A stretch of 64,000 bases of DNA from Lucinisca nassula (lineage: Eukaryota > Mollusca > Bivalvia > Lucinida > Lucinidae). Shown here in pieces: positions 21,795-31,786 of the stretch (positions are counted from its first letter, which is position 1; each line of letters starts with the position of its first letter). The notes under the pieces were generated by a model. It had not been told where the DNA came from. It did not search any database and worked only from the letters and a program-made list of their open reading frames with translations. The stretch spans positions 116,059,037-116,123,036 of the forward strand of contig OY757011.1 in the NCBI GenBank assembly GCA_963580285.1, in the 5' to 3' direction. The position numbers and the translations under genes were made by a program.

Positions 21795-21926
21795 TAGGGA
21801 AGAGAATTACTTCTTTGGTCCCAGTGGAAAAGAAAGTTGTCATTTCCACGACTTGGTCAATGTTACTGTTTCCCGCAATCTGGATATTTGGGGAACCAGC
21901 TAAATTGGAATGCACTATCTGTCTCT
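21795..21926 (-). CDS. polycystin-1-like gene, small exon after the second lectin domain
   Basis: 132 bases, phase 1 at both ends. Acceptor TTTTTATTTTTCAG|AG, donor CCCTA|GTAAGTACTT. It encodes 43 residues after the split codon, starting RQIVHSNLAGSPNIQIAG and closing TKEVILFP. It joins to the next exon (19079-19216) in frame, giving about 90 residues of probable beta structure between the lectin domain and the Cys-rich head. I do not recognise the fold. In polycystin-1 the lectin domain is followed by LDLa, so this may be a lineage-specific spacer. Confidence 0.78.
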
Positions 21927-21974
21927 CTGAAAAATAAAAACAATGTATCCGTTTGAGATATTGCAGTTTTCAAA

Positions 21975-22183
21975 TACAGTAAAATTCCGCTATTAAGACA
22001 ACCTAAAATTAGGACTCAATCTGGTTTTAAAAGATCATTGAGAAGGTTTCAGTTATGCAATATTTGTTGTTTTCTACATCCAGTCTCTCCTAATAAGAGA
22101 CCACCTTTGGAACTGTTCAAAAGTGTCTTAAGACCACTTTTGAACAGTCCCAAAGGTGGTCTTAATACAGGAATTGGACTGTA
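21975..22183. mobile_element. type K mariner-like MITE
   Basis: TACAGTAAAATTCCGC at the left, GGAATTGGACTGTA at the right, TA at each end. An inner hairpin pairs GAACTGTTCAAAAGTGTCTT with its complement AAGACCACTTTTGAACAGTC. Close relative at 53092-53278. Confidence 0.75.
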
Positions 22184-22189
22184 TACAAA

Positions 22190-22470
22190 ATGGACATTTT
22201 GTGATGAAAATTTGTGGCATTTTTTCTCATTTTTACACCCAACACAGCTTGTGGGTGCTCACCAGAACCACCTCATTGAGGCAAATCTAACGAGTACCCA
22301 CAATCTATGTCTTGGAGCAGAAATAAGAAAAATAATGTATACCCCTGTAAACCCTACTGACCTCTATATAAACCCCAGTTTTACTAAATAAAAGTGGGGT
22401 CCAAGGGGGTCACAATTATATATAAAAGTGGGGTCCAAGGGGGTCAGAATTATACAGGTGTCTTTTCATT
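22190..22470. mobile_element. H2 element, decayed, right end repeated
   Basis: TTTTGTGATGAAAATTTGTG, GTGGGTGCTC...GAGTACCCAC hairpin remnant, TTGGAGCAGAAATAAGAAAA. The piece AAAAGTGGGGTCCAAGGGGG + TCA occurs twice (22389, 22426). Confidence 0.65.
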
Positions 22471-22476
22471 TGTGTA

Positions 22477-22810
22477 TGTGCAGCCAACTACTACGAGACG
22501 TTTCATGTTCTTTGAAACAAGATGACAGGGACCCTATCTTTATATGTATCATCATTTCCTTTTGATTCTTGGGTTCAAAAGGTGGGTATTTACATGTACA
22601 ATAATGTACATGTAGATATATGTCTATTGTTGCTATGGGAAGGAATAAAATTAGTGCATGGGAAAATGCCTGATCAAGCGGACTATGTCATACTGTGTGA
22701 TTCAAAAAGAGCTAATGGGAATGGGACATACCAGTAGCGTTTCTACTGCTACAATATGGGTGGGGGGCCAATTGTCCATATTTGTAAAGCATAATGCTCA
22801 TACACAGCAT
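22477..22810. other. intron, nothing recognised
   Basis: No terminal repeats, no splice-bounded frame on the gene strand. ACATGTACA.TAATGTACATGT (22588-22614) is a short palindrome. Confidence 0.6.
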
Positions 22811-23087
22811 CAGGTGAACAAGTCCATGAAATGAAGACCCCCTAAACCCCACTTTATATAGAGAAAAATGGGGTTTACGGGGGTATACATTATTTTTCTT
22901 ATTTTTCTTCCAAGACATAGGTTAAGGGTACTCGTTAGAACTGCCTCACTGAGGCGGTTCTAACGAGCACACTCAACCTATGTTTTGAACACTTAAAACA
23001 AAATTTATCAAGGATTTTCATCAGAAGTATAGCCATTTTGGAGAAGTGAAAAGTGCACTATGTCGCAAGGGTGAGTTATTGTAATGG
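22811..23087. mobile_element. H2 hairpin MITE (reverse), complete
   Basis: GTGAACAAGTCCATGAAATG at one end and CACTATGTCGCAAGGGTGAG near the other, with TAGAACTGCCTC/GAGGCGGTTCTA in the middle. Outer stem ACATAGGTTAAGGGTACTCG pairs with GAGCACACTCAACCTATGT with some mismatches. Confidence 0.75.
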
Positions 23088-23372
23088 TCAAGCTTGTTTT
23101 TCCAGCACATGTGCTGAATTTTTTCTCGAAAGCCGATCTGCACCTCTTGTTCATACAGACTATGACTAATATCAGTAACCTAATCTAAAGAAATAGAGGA
23201 TCTTATACGAGTGGTCATTTCATATGATATTTATGAAACAAGCCTTTGGAGAGTTTCATAAATTTCATATGAAATGACAACAAGTGAAAGATATTGTTTA
23301 TCATAATATGACCACTTAAAATTGGTTTTTATCGCCTTTGAATTTGACATTTTTTTCACAAAACAAGATGTG
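23088..23372. other. intron with one short hairpin
   Basis: 23215-23275: TCATTTCATATGATATTTAT and ATAAATTTCATATGAAATGA pair around an AAACAAGCCTTTGG loop. Otherwise no signal. Confidence 0.5.
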
Positions 23373-24907
23373 TTTGTGAAACACGAACATGTCCCCGGGC
23401 AAGGTCAGTTTTTTTTCAAAGTTGGTCATAGATCAAGGTCAAGGTCACCTAGTCACAAGGAACCTACATATAAATATGAAGGCTCTATCTCGAACGGTTC
23501 AAAAGTTATGACCAATGTTAGTTTTTTTTAAGAAGGTCTCAGGTCAGAAAATTTTGTATGAGTGGAAAGCCTTTGTCACAAGAAATTTACATGCCAAATA
23601 TGACCTATCTCAAACTGTTCAAAAGTTATGACCAATGTAAGTTATTTTTAAGTAGGTCACAGGTCAAGGTCAGAAAATTTTGTATGAGTGGAAAGCCCTT
23701 GTCACAAGGAACCTACATGCTACATGTAAATATGAAGACTCTATGCTCTATCTTGAACAGTTCAAACGTTATGACCAACGTTAGTTTTTTTTCAGTAGGT
23801 CACAGGTCAAAAAATTTTGTATGAGTGGGAAGCCCTTGTCACAAGGAACCTACAGGCCAAATATGAAGGCTCTACCTCAAACGGTTAGAATGTTATGACA
23901 AGTGCTATTTTTTTCTTTAAAGTAGGTCACAGGTCAAGGTCAAGGTCACAGGTCTAATTTTTTTGTGTGAGTGGGAAGCCTTTGACACAAGGAAGCCACA
24001 CGCCAAATATGAATGCTCTACCTCAAACAGTTAGAAAGTTATAACCAATGTTATTTTTTTCTTAAAAGTAAGTCACAGGTCATGGTCAAGGTCACAGGTC
24101 AAAATGTTGTGTATGAGTGGGAAGCCCTTGTCATAAGGAACCTACATGCCAAATATGAAGGCTCTATCTCAAAAAGCTAGAAAGTTATGACCAATGTTAT
24201 TTTTTTCTTTAAAGTAAGTCACAGGTCAAGGTCAAGGTCAAAGTCACAGGTCAATTTTTTTTGTATGAGTGGGAAGCCCTTGTCACAAGGAATCTATGTT
24301 TATTCTTGAAAGTACGTCACAGGTTAAAATGTTTTGTATGAGTGGTAAACCCTTGTCACAAGGAACCTACATGCCAAATATGATGGCTCTACCATTAAAA
24401 AGTTATGACCAATGTAATTTTTTTCTTTAAAGTAGGTCAAAGGTCAAGGTCAAGGTCACAGGTCCAAATTTTTTGTATGAGTGGGAAGCCCTTGTCACAA
24501 GGAACCTACATGCCAAACATGAAGGCTCTACCTCAAACGGATAGAAAGTTATGACCAATGTAATTTTTTTCTTTAAAGTAGGTCACAGGTCAGGTCAAGG
24601 TCACAGGTCAAAATTTTTTGTAAGAGTGGGAAGCCCTTATCACAAGGTACCTACATGCCAAATATGAAGGCTCTGTCTCAACCAGTTAGAAAATTGTGAC
24701 CAATGTTATTTCTTTCTTAAAAGTAGGTCACAGGTCAATTTTTTTTGTATGAGTGGAAAGCCCATGCCAAAAGAAACCTACATGCCAAATATGAAGGCTC
24801 TATCTCAAACAGAATAAAAGTTATGACCAATGTTAAAGTTGTCCAACCAACAAGCAAACCAACAAACCGACAGAGCAAAAACATAATGTCCATGGACATA
24901 AAAATGC
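23373..24907 (+). mobile_element. pearl-like element P5 with about 130-bp tandem array
   Basis: About 11 diverged units (AGGTCACAGGTCAAGGTC, TTGTATGAGTGGGAAGCCC, TTGTCACAAGGAACCTACAT, GCCAAATATGAAGGCTCT, AGTTATGACCAATGTTA), each 125-145 bp. Left block CACGAACATGTCCCCGGGC; right block AAACATAATGTCCATGGACA followed by TAAAAATG. Right-end palindrome plus TAAAAA agrees with the other pearl-like ends. Confidence 0.7.
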
Positions 24908-25016
24908 ATTGTTGACATTGACGTTACTTAGACCCGCCAAAGTGTTATTACATGTGTGGTCATACGATTTTTATTACATGATGTTATCCACTGGTTATCG
25001 ACGAAGTCATATGATA
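24908..25016. other. short unassigned intron piece
   Basis: No repeat family or coding signal seen between P5 and P8. Confidence 0.5.
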
Positions 25017-25134
25017 AACTAGAGCTGTCAGTGAAACTGACTAGGGCCCCGGCAGCGCTATCAGAAATTTGTAGACGGACAGACAGAGTGATTACTATAG
25101 GGCACCCACACTTTCAGTGCGGGGCCCTAAAAAG
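25017..25134 (+). mobile_element. pearl-like element P8 without array, 11 bases from an exon
   Basis: AACTAGAGCTGTCAGTG at the left, as in P3; CTAGGGCCCCG near the left pairs with CGGGGCCCTAAAAAG at the right. GACGGACAGACAGAG is the microsatellite-like zone. It has ends but no tandem array, and ends 11 bases from the last base of the lectin exon (25145). Confidence 0.65.
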
Positions 25135-25144
25135 AGTTACATAC

Positions 25145-25353
25145 CATTTCGGATGGAATATTCACAGGCATACGACATCGTTGAGTGACAGTCTTCCGTT
25201 GTCCAGTGGCTGGAGTTTAAAAGCACAAAGCAGTCATGATCTAGAGATGTAATCGGAGGCTTGTAGGATGGTGAATCATAGTCGTAGGAGGTATCATCAG
25301 ACCACATGTAGTAACCTTCCAAATGGCGGTCGGACAGGCCAATCCACACTTTA
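25145..25353 (-). CDS. second C-type lectin domain, C-terminal exon
   Basis: 209 bases; acceptor TTGTTTTTACCAG|T (phase 2), donor AAATG|GTATGTAAC (phase 1). It encodes the second half of a C-type lectin fold: VWIGLSDRHLEGYYMWSDD is the conserved WIGL strand, and HDC, EDC and YACEY supply the last cysteines of the domain. The long-loop calcium motifs are not canonical: no EPN or QPD is seen (the equivalent run is KPPI) and the WND triplet is replaced by HWTTED. So sugar binding through calcium is doubtful. With 31259-31454 the domain is complete. Confidence 0.9.
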
Positions 25354-25382
25354 CTGGTAAAAACAAAATGATCACTCTTATA

Positions 25383-25523
25383 AGGGGAACGGATACACCC
25401 TCATAGGCAGCAACTCCTTCAAGAATATTCTTGTCTCCCATATCAATAGGGGTCTACTGTTAAAGAAAAGAATTTGCTCCTTAGGAGCAAATTCTTTTCT
25501 TTAACAGTAGTTCCCTTTTACAG
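25383..25523. mobile_element. type Q hairpin element
   Basis: AAAGAAAAGAATTTGCTCCT and AGGAGCAAATTCTTTTCTTT are perfect opposite arms; the left part has GGCAGCAACTCCTTCAAGAA and TTGTCTCCCATATCAATAGG. A longer copy is at 55735-55960 and a hairpin-only copy at 30875-30955. Confidence 0.65.
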
Positions 25524-25918
25524 AGGGGCCAGGTGTACAGAAAACCATATGAGTAGTTCCAAAATGTTTCATCCTTTCAAAAATTGTAGAAAAACAACCT
25601 GCCATGTGTATCCTTTCCTCTTTATGAATACCGTATCTATTAACCCTCGACCATTATCAGCCCTCAAGTTAAAGCTCTCAGGCTGATAATGGGGTCTCGG
25701 GCTGATACTGCGGGCGATAACCAAAACCCTATGTGATAATCTCTAATTGCCAGTTATCCCCTATATTAACTGCATTGTAACATAAAGACCTGCTGGAGAT
25801 ATGCTATCTCAGGACAAGTGAGCTTTATCAGGTCAATGTGATAGTGCACTTCTTTGAATTGGTGCACTGGACTACTTGAAAAACTGTAGGAGTGTACAAG
25901 AGGATAAACTGATAAATA
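25524..25918. other. intron with palindromic debris
   Basis: 25600-25740 has inverted TATTAACCCTCGACCATTAT...CAGCCC and CTGATAATGGGGTCTCGGG pieces, a decayed foldback. GTTATCCCCTATATTAACTG and CATTGTAACATA recur near 42325. No coding signal. Confidence 0.4.
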
Positions 25919-26062
25919 GAATACCCCATTTGTGTCATTTGATATCAAGTTTATCAGGCTCGGCTTCAAGAACGCATCGCTCAGCAAGCCTCGGGATTCT
26001 ACAAGCGTTCTCAAAGCCTTGCCTGATAAACTTGATATCAAATGACACTCATCTGGTATTCT
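25919..26062. mobile_element. foldback element with about 40-bp arms
   Basis: GTGTCATTTGATATCAAGTT + TATCAGGC on the left pairs with GCCTGATAAACTTGATATCA + AATGACAC on the right. The outer parts GAATACC/GGTATTC also pair. The loop is GCTTCAAGAACGCATCG and following. Confidence 0.7.
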
Positions 26063-26249
26063 CTGTCAATAAGTCCATGAACCAAGCAGAGCTGGTATCA
26101 ACAATAAGTTCCCTAAGCTAACAATGCTGATATTGTCAACAAGCCAATTAGGTTTGAAATGCTGATATCATCAATAATAGGTGTATCAAGGTTACAATGC
26201 TGATACTGTTAAAAATTCATTATGCTCATATGCTTATATTGATAACAAG

Positions 26250-26462
26250 TTAACCCTTATCTTGCTGTTCACGACAACCCCTATCTTTGGAAACAGTGTA
26301 GATCCAGATCAGATGGCTTCTGAAGAAGCCATCTGATCAGGATCTACACTGTTTGGCATTCAGTTTATGAATTTGTAGCAATAAATTACATCAAGTAATT
26401 TGATTGGTTGATAGACAGAAATGGGTGAGGCTTAAATGAATATTCAGCAAGATAAGGGTTAA
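26250..26462. mobile_element. type A TTAA element
   Basis: TTAACCCTTATCTTGCTGTT to CAGCAAGATAAGGGTTAA with intact core palindrome. It is inserted in the degenerate minisatellite. Confidence 0.9.
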
Positions 26463-26556
26463 TAAAGCTAATAATGCTGATATCATCTTTAGTTCAATTA
26501 AGCTAACAATGCAAATATCAATTACAAGTTTATCAAGCTATTAATGCTGATATCAT

Positions 26557-26773
26557 TAACCCTTATCTTGCTGAATATTCATTTAAGCCACACCCATTTC
26601 GGTCTATGAACCAATCAAATTACTTTATGTAATTTACTGCTACAAATTCATAAACTGAGTGCCAAACAGTGTAGATCCTGATCAGATGGCTTGGCTTCTT
26701 CAGAAGCCATCTGATCTGGATCTACACTGTTTGCAAAGACAGGGGTTTTCGTGAACAGCATGATAAGAGTTAA
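26557..26773. mobile_element. type A TTAA element, opposite orientation
   Basis: TTAACCCTTATCTTGCTGAA to CAGCATGATAAGAGTTAA. The core reads GATGGCTTGGCTTCTTCAGA, with a 5-base internal duplication (GGCTT) in one arm. Confidence 0.88.
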
Positions 26774-26786
26774 CAATGTTCTATAA

Positions 26787-27040
26787 AAGGGTTATCCTTT
26801 GAAAGCTAAGAATATACCACAGAACACAAAATATGGAGTGTGCATGTTTTCTGAGCCAGACTACCGGTAGCTAGCTTCGGCCAATAAGGCCTCATCAGTG
26901 ACCCTCAAATATTTCAAAATTTCACAATGGAATCAATGATCCCAAAGGACAAGAAAATATAAACTACACTATGATGTAGGGCAGGGAGACTTTTTACAGC
27001 CCCCACACATTTCCAGACACCAGCTGTAGTGACGTTAAAT
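26787..27040 (+). mobile_element. SINE-like insertion with 11-bp target duplication
   Basis: ATGTTCTATAA occurs at 26776-26786 and 27041-27051 on both sides. The 3' end CAGCTGTAGTGACGTTAAAT resembles SINE tails with ACGTTAAA. The interior has no tRNA boxes I can see. Confidence 0.5.
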
Positions 27041-27421
27041 ATGTTCTATAAGTCCAATTATGCTGATATTGACAAGAAAATTAATCTTATTAGGTTGATA
27101 TCATCAATGAGTCCATTAAGCTAGAAATGCTGATAACATTAACAAGTTAGGTTTAAAATTCTGATATCATTGTCTTTTTTTGGTAACAATGCTGGTATCA
27201 CCAACAAGTCCATTAAGCTTATATGGTTGATATCATTAATACGTCCAGTGAGCTACCAATGCTCATTAACAAGTTCATTAGGCCTTCAATGCTGAGACCA
27301 TCAATAAGTCCATTAAGCTGACAATGCTGATATCATCAGTAAGTCCATGAAATCATTAAGAAAGCAAGCCTATACAAATACATTGTAAATTTCACCGCCA
27401 TAAAAATGAAAAAAATTCAGA

Positions 27422-30198
27422 AACAAGAGGCCCATGGGCCACTATGCTCACCAGAGCTCAGGGGGCACTGCCCACTGGCAGCAATGTATTTTAATTAACC
27501 ATGGAAGCCCTGTGCCCAAGGATACTACAGATAGAATTTGGACCCAATCAGCCTAGTGGCTTCAGAGGTCTGATGACGCTTGAATGTGTTGTTGCAGGAC
27601 AAGGGATGACAATTGACAATTTCCCATCTGTGGCAACTAATAGGCCTAAAAGAACATTATTAAAGGAACATTTCCATGTAAGTTTGACAAAATATCTTGA
27701 AAGGCATTGATGTCATTTTTACAATTTTCCCCATTTATTAGTCAATGGAAGGCCGGAGCCAAATTTCATAAACCAGAGCTCATGTGGGCACTGCCCATGA
27801 CATTGTATTTTAACAGGATATGATTTTAATCTACCAATTATAAAGTCTCCCAAACAAACCCCATACCCAAATGAGCACTCATGTGGACTGTATCTGAAAT
27901 ATTAGGTGTTTTATAAAGTAGAGAGGGTGGGGCATGAACCCAATGGAGCCCTGGTTGGTGTCACTAAATGCATCTTATCAAAAGGAACAGAGACATTATG
28001 GTTTAGCTGTGGGGATATGTATGGCTCCTGAGATGTAAGGCTTTTTAAGCAGTGGAGGGATTCGGGCATGGTGGATCCCAGAAAAGCCCAAGATTGCTGT
28101 CACTGAATGCTGAATGGTTTCTGAGATTTGAGGCCCTTTTATGAAGTGGATGGGAGAGAAATGGCACCTGCAGACCCCCAAAGATGGGGGTGACTGAATG
28201 TGTCTAATAACAATAAACAAGAATATATGTGATTATTGGGTGGGGTTTGAATGGTTTCTGAGATACATGTATATGGCCTATTATGAAGTGGGGACTTATC
28301 ATAAGGAAGAAGAATATATATGGTTAAGGGGTGGGGATCTGAACAGTTTCTGAGATATATGGCTTTTAATGAAGTAAAGGGGTGGGACATAACCGGTGAC
28401 ACCCCGGGAGTCCCCCATGCTGGTGTCACTGATTGCGTCTTATCATAAGGAACAACAATATATTATGGTTTAGGGGTAGGGCTCTGAACAGTTTCTCAGA
28501 TATATGGTCTTTTGTGAAGTTGAGGGCTGGAGCATGGCATGCCCTGGATGACTCCTAGGTTGGTGTCACTGAATGTGTCTTATCATAAGGAACAAGAATA
28601 TATATGGTTTAGGGGTGGGGATCTGAAATGTTTCAGTGATAAATGGAATTTTATGAAGTGGAGGGGGTAGGGCATGTCCCCGGCACATCTGGGGGAACCC
28701 CCAAGTTGGTGTCACTTAATGCATCTTATCATAAGGAACAAGAATATATATGGTTTAGGGGTGGGGATTTGTAAGGTTTCTGGAATATTTGGCCTTTTAT
28801 GAAGTGGGGGGGGGGGGGGGGGGGGGGGTTGGGCATGGCCCGGGCACATCCTGGGTGTCCCCCAGGTTGGTGTCACTGAATGGGAATTATCATAAGGAAC
28901 TAGAATATATATGGTTTACGGGTGGGGATCTGTAGGGTTTCTGGGATATTGGGCCATTTATGAAATGGAGGGGGTGGGGCATGGCCCAGGCACATCCAGA
29001 GGGACCCTCAGGTTGCTGTCATTGAGTATGTCTTATCATAAGAAACAAAAATATATACGGTTTAGGGGTGGGGATCTGAATGGTTTCTGAGATAAATGGC
29101 ATTTAATGACGTGGAGGGGGTGGGGCATGTCTCCGGCACATCCAGGGGAACCCCAGGTTGGTGTCACTTAATGTGTCTTATCATAAGGAACAAGAATATA
29201 TATGGTTTAGGGGTGGGGATCTGTAAGGTTTCTGAGATATAAGGCATTTTATGAAGTGGAGGGGGCGGGGCATGGCCCTGGCACAACCTACGAGACCTAC
29301 ACGTTGACATAAAAGCAAATGGCTGAGAGAAGTGTACTCAAGGAACGTTTCTATGAAAATTTTGTCAAAATATCTGCAAAGGCTTGGTAGTTAATGCCAT
29401 TTTTCAATTTTCCCCATTATAAGTCTAAGGAAAATCTAAGTTGCCATAGCAACCAAACTAGAGAGCCGAATTTCATAAAAAACAGAGCCGAATTTCATAA
29501 AAAACACAAAACCTGTAAATGCAAATTTGGTAAATATTTCCATAAACTCTCAGCCTCATAGAGCTTACCGTTTCTGAGGAGTTGATTTTTTAAGGTTTTT
29601 TTTTTTTCTATTTTTTTTTTCAATTTGGTTTCCATGGCAACCAATACAAATGAGCAGCAGCCCTAAATTCATATGGCAGAGAGTAGATTGTCAAAGGAAC
29701 ATTTCTATGAAAGATTTGTCAAAATATCTGCAGGGGCTTGGCAATGAGTGAGTGAGTGAGTTTTAGTTTTACGTCCCACCAACAGCTAAGGTCATACGGA
29801 GACGGGACCTCGGTTTAAAGACTCATCCGAAAGTCTGGAGAAGCCCGGGATCGATTCTGCGATCCCTGGTTTACAAGGCGAGTAGCGTAACCACTGCACC
29901 ACGGAGGCTTCTAGGGGCTTGGCAGTAAATGCCATTTTCAATTTTTCCCATTATAAGTCTATGGGAACTCTTAAGTTGCCATAGCAACCAAACTAATGAG
30001 CCGATTTTCATAAAAAACAAAAGCTTTCAATCCCCTCGCCCAAGGATGCTACAGATAAAATTTGGGCCCAATCGGCCCAGTGGCTTCAGAGGAGAAGTCG
30101 TTTGAAAGTGTTGACGACCGACATACGACGCAGACGACGACGGACAACTGCCTATCTTATAAGCTCCCCCGGAGCCTTCGGCTCTGGTGAGCTAAAAA
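27422..30198 (+). mobile_element. pearl-like element P2a with about 145-bp tandem array
   Basis: Left end AACAAGAGGCCCATGGGCCA with GCTCACCAGAGC; right end GCTCTGGTGAGCTAAAAAAA, so the subterminal blocks are inverted repeats, and CCGGAGCCTTCGGCTC is a terminal hairpin. The array units carry TCTTATCATAAGGAACAAG, ATATATATGGTTTAGGGGTG, TTCTGAGATATATGGCC and CCCCAGGTTGGTGTCACTG. A G tract lies at about 28807-28828. GACGCAGACGACGACGGAC is the microsatellite zone. A tRNA-SINE is nested at 29744-29912. Confidence 0.83.
29744..29912 (-). mobile_element. tRNA-derived SINE with target duplication
   Basis: AGGGGCTTGGCA flanks both sides (29732-29743 and 29913-29924). On the minus strand it starts GCCTCCGTGGTGCAGTGGTT (A-box-like), has GAATCGATCCCGGG (B box), then a short body ending in (ACTC)n. 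Total about 170 bp. Confidence 0.88.
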
Positions 30199-30373
30199 AA
30201 CTTGTGATATTTTTCTTATTTCTGCTCAAAATATACATTGCGGGTACTCATTAGAACCGCCTCACCAATCTATATTTTAGAGCAGAAATAATAAAGATAA
30301 GGTTTACCCCCTGTTTTACCATATAAACGTGGTGTTCAAGGGGGTCAGTATTATATAGGCGTGTTTTCATGAA

Positions 30374-30530
30374 GGAGTAGGCTGTTTTCATCAATAAGCT
30401 CAATCGACTTATAATGCAGATATCATTAATAAGTTCATTAAGCTTATTGTGCTAATATCTTTAATAAATGCATTAAGCTAACAGTGCTGATCTCATTAAA
30501 AGAAATCATGAAGCTTACAATACTTGCCTT
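30374..30530. repeat. degenerate minisatellite, second part
   Basis: CATCAATAAGCTCAATCGAC, ATAATGCAGATATCATTAAT and AGTTCATTAAGCTTATTGTG continue the array of 26085-27357. Confidence 0.7.
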
Positions 30531-30543
30531 GTTTTACGTACCA

Positions 30544-30786
30544 GGCCCCGAGGTTATAAAACTTTTTTCATGCTCAACTCAGGTGAGCATGAAATTTGTA
30601 ATGTTCATAATTATTAAAATACAAACAAATCGGGCAATTTTCTTGCTCGGATCAGCACAGAATGTCATTTATCCTGCTCATAAATTTTAAAATGCCAACA
30701 TTTGTTGGCATTTTAAAATTTATGAGCAGGATAAATTTCATGCTCAAGTGAGTTGAGCATGAAAAAAGTTTTATATTCTCGGGGCC
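30544..30786. mobile_element. type L MITE with about 45-bp inverted ends
   Basis: GGCCCCGAGGTTATAAAACT + TTTTTCATGCTCAAC is inverted at the right as GTTGAGCATGAAAAAAGTTT + TATATTCTCGGGGCC. A second inner stem pairs TCCTGCTCATAAATTTTAAA with TTTAAAATTTATGAGCAGGA. Confidence 0.8.
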
Positions 30787-30869
30787 CAGTGTTTGGAAAA
30801 TGCTTATTTTATAGGGAAAATGGGTCTGTCTTCAGGGTAGCCAGTTCTGTCTAAAAACATTTTCTCCCA

Positions 30870-30960
30870 AAAACTTGAGGTCTACTTTTAAAGGCAAGAA
30901 TTTCCTCACTAGGAGGAAATTCTTTCGTCTAAGAGTAGTCCCCCTTTTTGGACCAATTCA
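30870..30960. mobile_element. type Q hairpin, short copy
   Basis: GGTCTACTTTTAAAGGCAAG + AATTTCCTC pairs with GAGGAAATTCTTTCGTCTAA + GAGTAGTCC. Matches the hairpins at 25460-25512 and 55800-55870. Confidence 0.65.
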
Positions 30961-31029
30961 GCTCACAGAAAAGCAAATAGGAAGATAAGTTAAAAATTTG
31001 TCTCCTTCAGAAAATTTTAATTTCAGGAA

Positions 31030-31215
31030 ATATGCAATTTTCTTTTTTTTTTTTTTTTTTTTTGATGTGCTTTATTATTTCACTTATTTCGACCCAATCA
31101 TTGATCAGAGGTGGGCATAAAATGGAGTACCCAGGGAAAACCCACCTGACCTTCATTACAGACCTTAGCATCCCATATGAGCCGCCTGAGGTCTTGAATC
31201 CAGTATCCACTCCAC
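31030..31215 (-). mobile_element. SINE fragment with T tract
   Basis: A run of about 22 T (the tail, reversed), then TTTCACTTATTTCGACCC, ACCCAGGGAAAACCCACCTG and GACC, as in 61440-61705 and 19716-19837. The head is lost. It ends 44 bases or more from the lectin exon. Confidence 0.5.
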
Positions 31216-31258
31216 TTAAAGCAACTCTGAAAGTCCATTTATTTCGGATTCAACATAC

Positions 31259-31454
31259 CTTATACCACTAGAACTCATAATTCTGGCAACAAAGGAGTGT
31301 GTGCTCTGATCCCTGGGGTTAGCTAAGCGGCCACTATAGCTGCTGACACAGGCTGATTTGGCCACTTCCCAACTAACTGAGGGAGACTTCACTACCACAT
31401 AGCAGTTACCACTGGCACCATCGAGATGTCCACCATAGGGACAGTCCACTGGAT
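31259..31454 (-). CDS. second C-type lectin domain, N-terminal exon
   Basis: 196 bases; acceptor AATATCTTCACAG|AT (phase 1), donor ATAAG|GTATGTTG (phase 2). It encodes DCPYGGHLDGASGNCYVVV, the N-terminal hairpin with its own disulfide pair of long-form C-type lectins, then SWEVAKSACVSSYSGRLAN, where W-x(6)-AC and the following basic-L are the usual helix 1 landmarks. The frame joins 25145-25353 through a split Ser codon to give ISKVWIGLSD. The intron between the halves is 5.9 kb. In polycystin-1 a single lectin domain follows PKD repeat 1; here it is the second of two. Confidence 0.92.
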
Positions 31455-31498
31455 CTGTGAAGATATTAACCCATATATGACAATGGAGTCTTCACCTA

Positions 31499-31711
31499 TT
31501 AACCCTTATCTTGCTGTTCACGACAACCCCTATCTTTGCAAACAGTGTAGATCCAGATCAGATGGCTTCTGAAGAAGCCATCTGATCAGGATCTACACTG
31601 TTTGGCATTCAATTTATGAATTTGTAGCAATAAATTACATCAAGTAATTTGATTGGTTGATAGACAGAAATGGGTGTGGCTTAAATGAATATTCAGCAAG
31701 ATAAGGGTTAA
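31499..31711. mobile_element. type A TTAA element
   Basis: TTAACCCTTATCTTGCTGTT to CAGCAAGATAAGGGTTAA. Almost identical to 26250-26462, so probably a recent copy. It lies 45 bases upstream of the lectin exon acceptor in gene sense. Confidence 0.92.
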
Positions 31712-31786
31712 GTTTAGGTGTCTACTGTCTACATCATATTAAAGGGGTGTCAGGTTAGTTTTGTGGGTTTTAAGTTTCACAAAAAT

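Larger units (their letters stand above)
26085..27357. repeat. degenerate ~37-bp minisatellite, interrupted by several insertions
   Basis: Units like CATTAAGCTAACAATGCTGA + TATCATCAATAAGTC recur with much drift. The array continues at 30374-30530 after a 3-kb insertion, so the two parts were once contiguous. Two type A elements and one SINE-like element lie inside. Confidence 0.75.
27358..30373. mobile_element. H1 element split by P2a
   Basis: Left part 27358-27421 reads GCCTATACAAATACATTGTA then AAATTTCACCGCC; right part 30199-30373 has CTTGTGATATTTTTCTTATT, a hairpin remnant and the terminus TATAGGCGTGTTTTCATGA. Together they make one H1 copy. Confidence 0.8.

Noticed and set aside
23373..24907. 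Clusters of AGGTCA-like half-sites (nuclear receptor response elements)
   Set aside because: AGGTCA and AAGGTCA steps occur because the P5 tandem unit contains them; no evidence of regulatory use.
28807..28828. Long G tract, and others at 14143, 21740 and 58144
   Set aside because: Simple-sequence runs within repeats; possible quadruplex but more likely slippage, and their lengths may be assembly errors.
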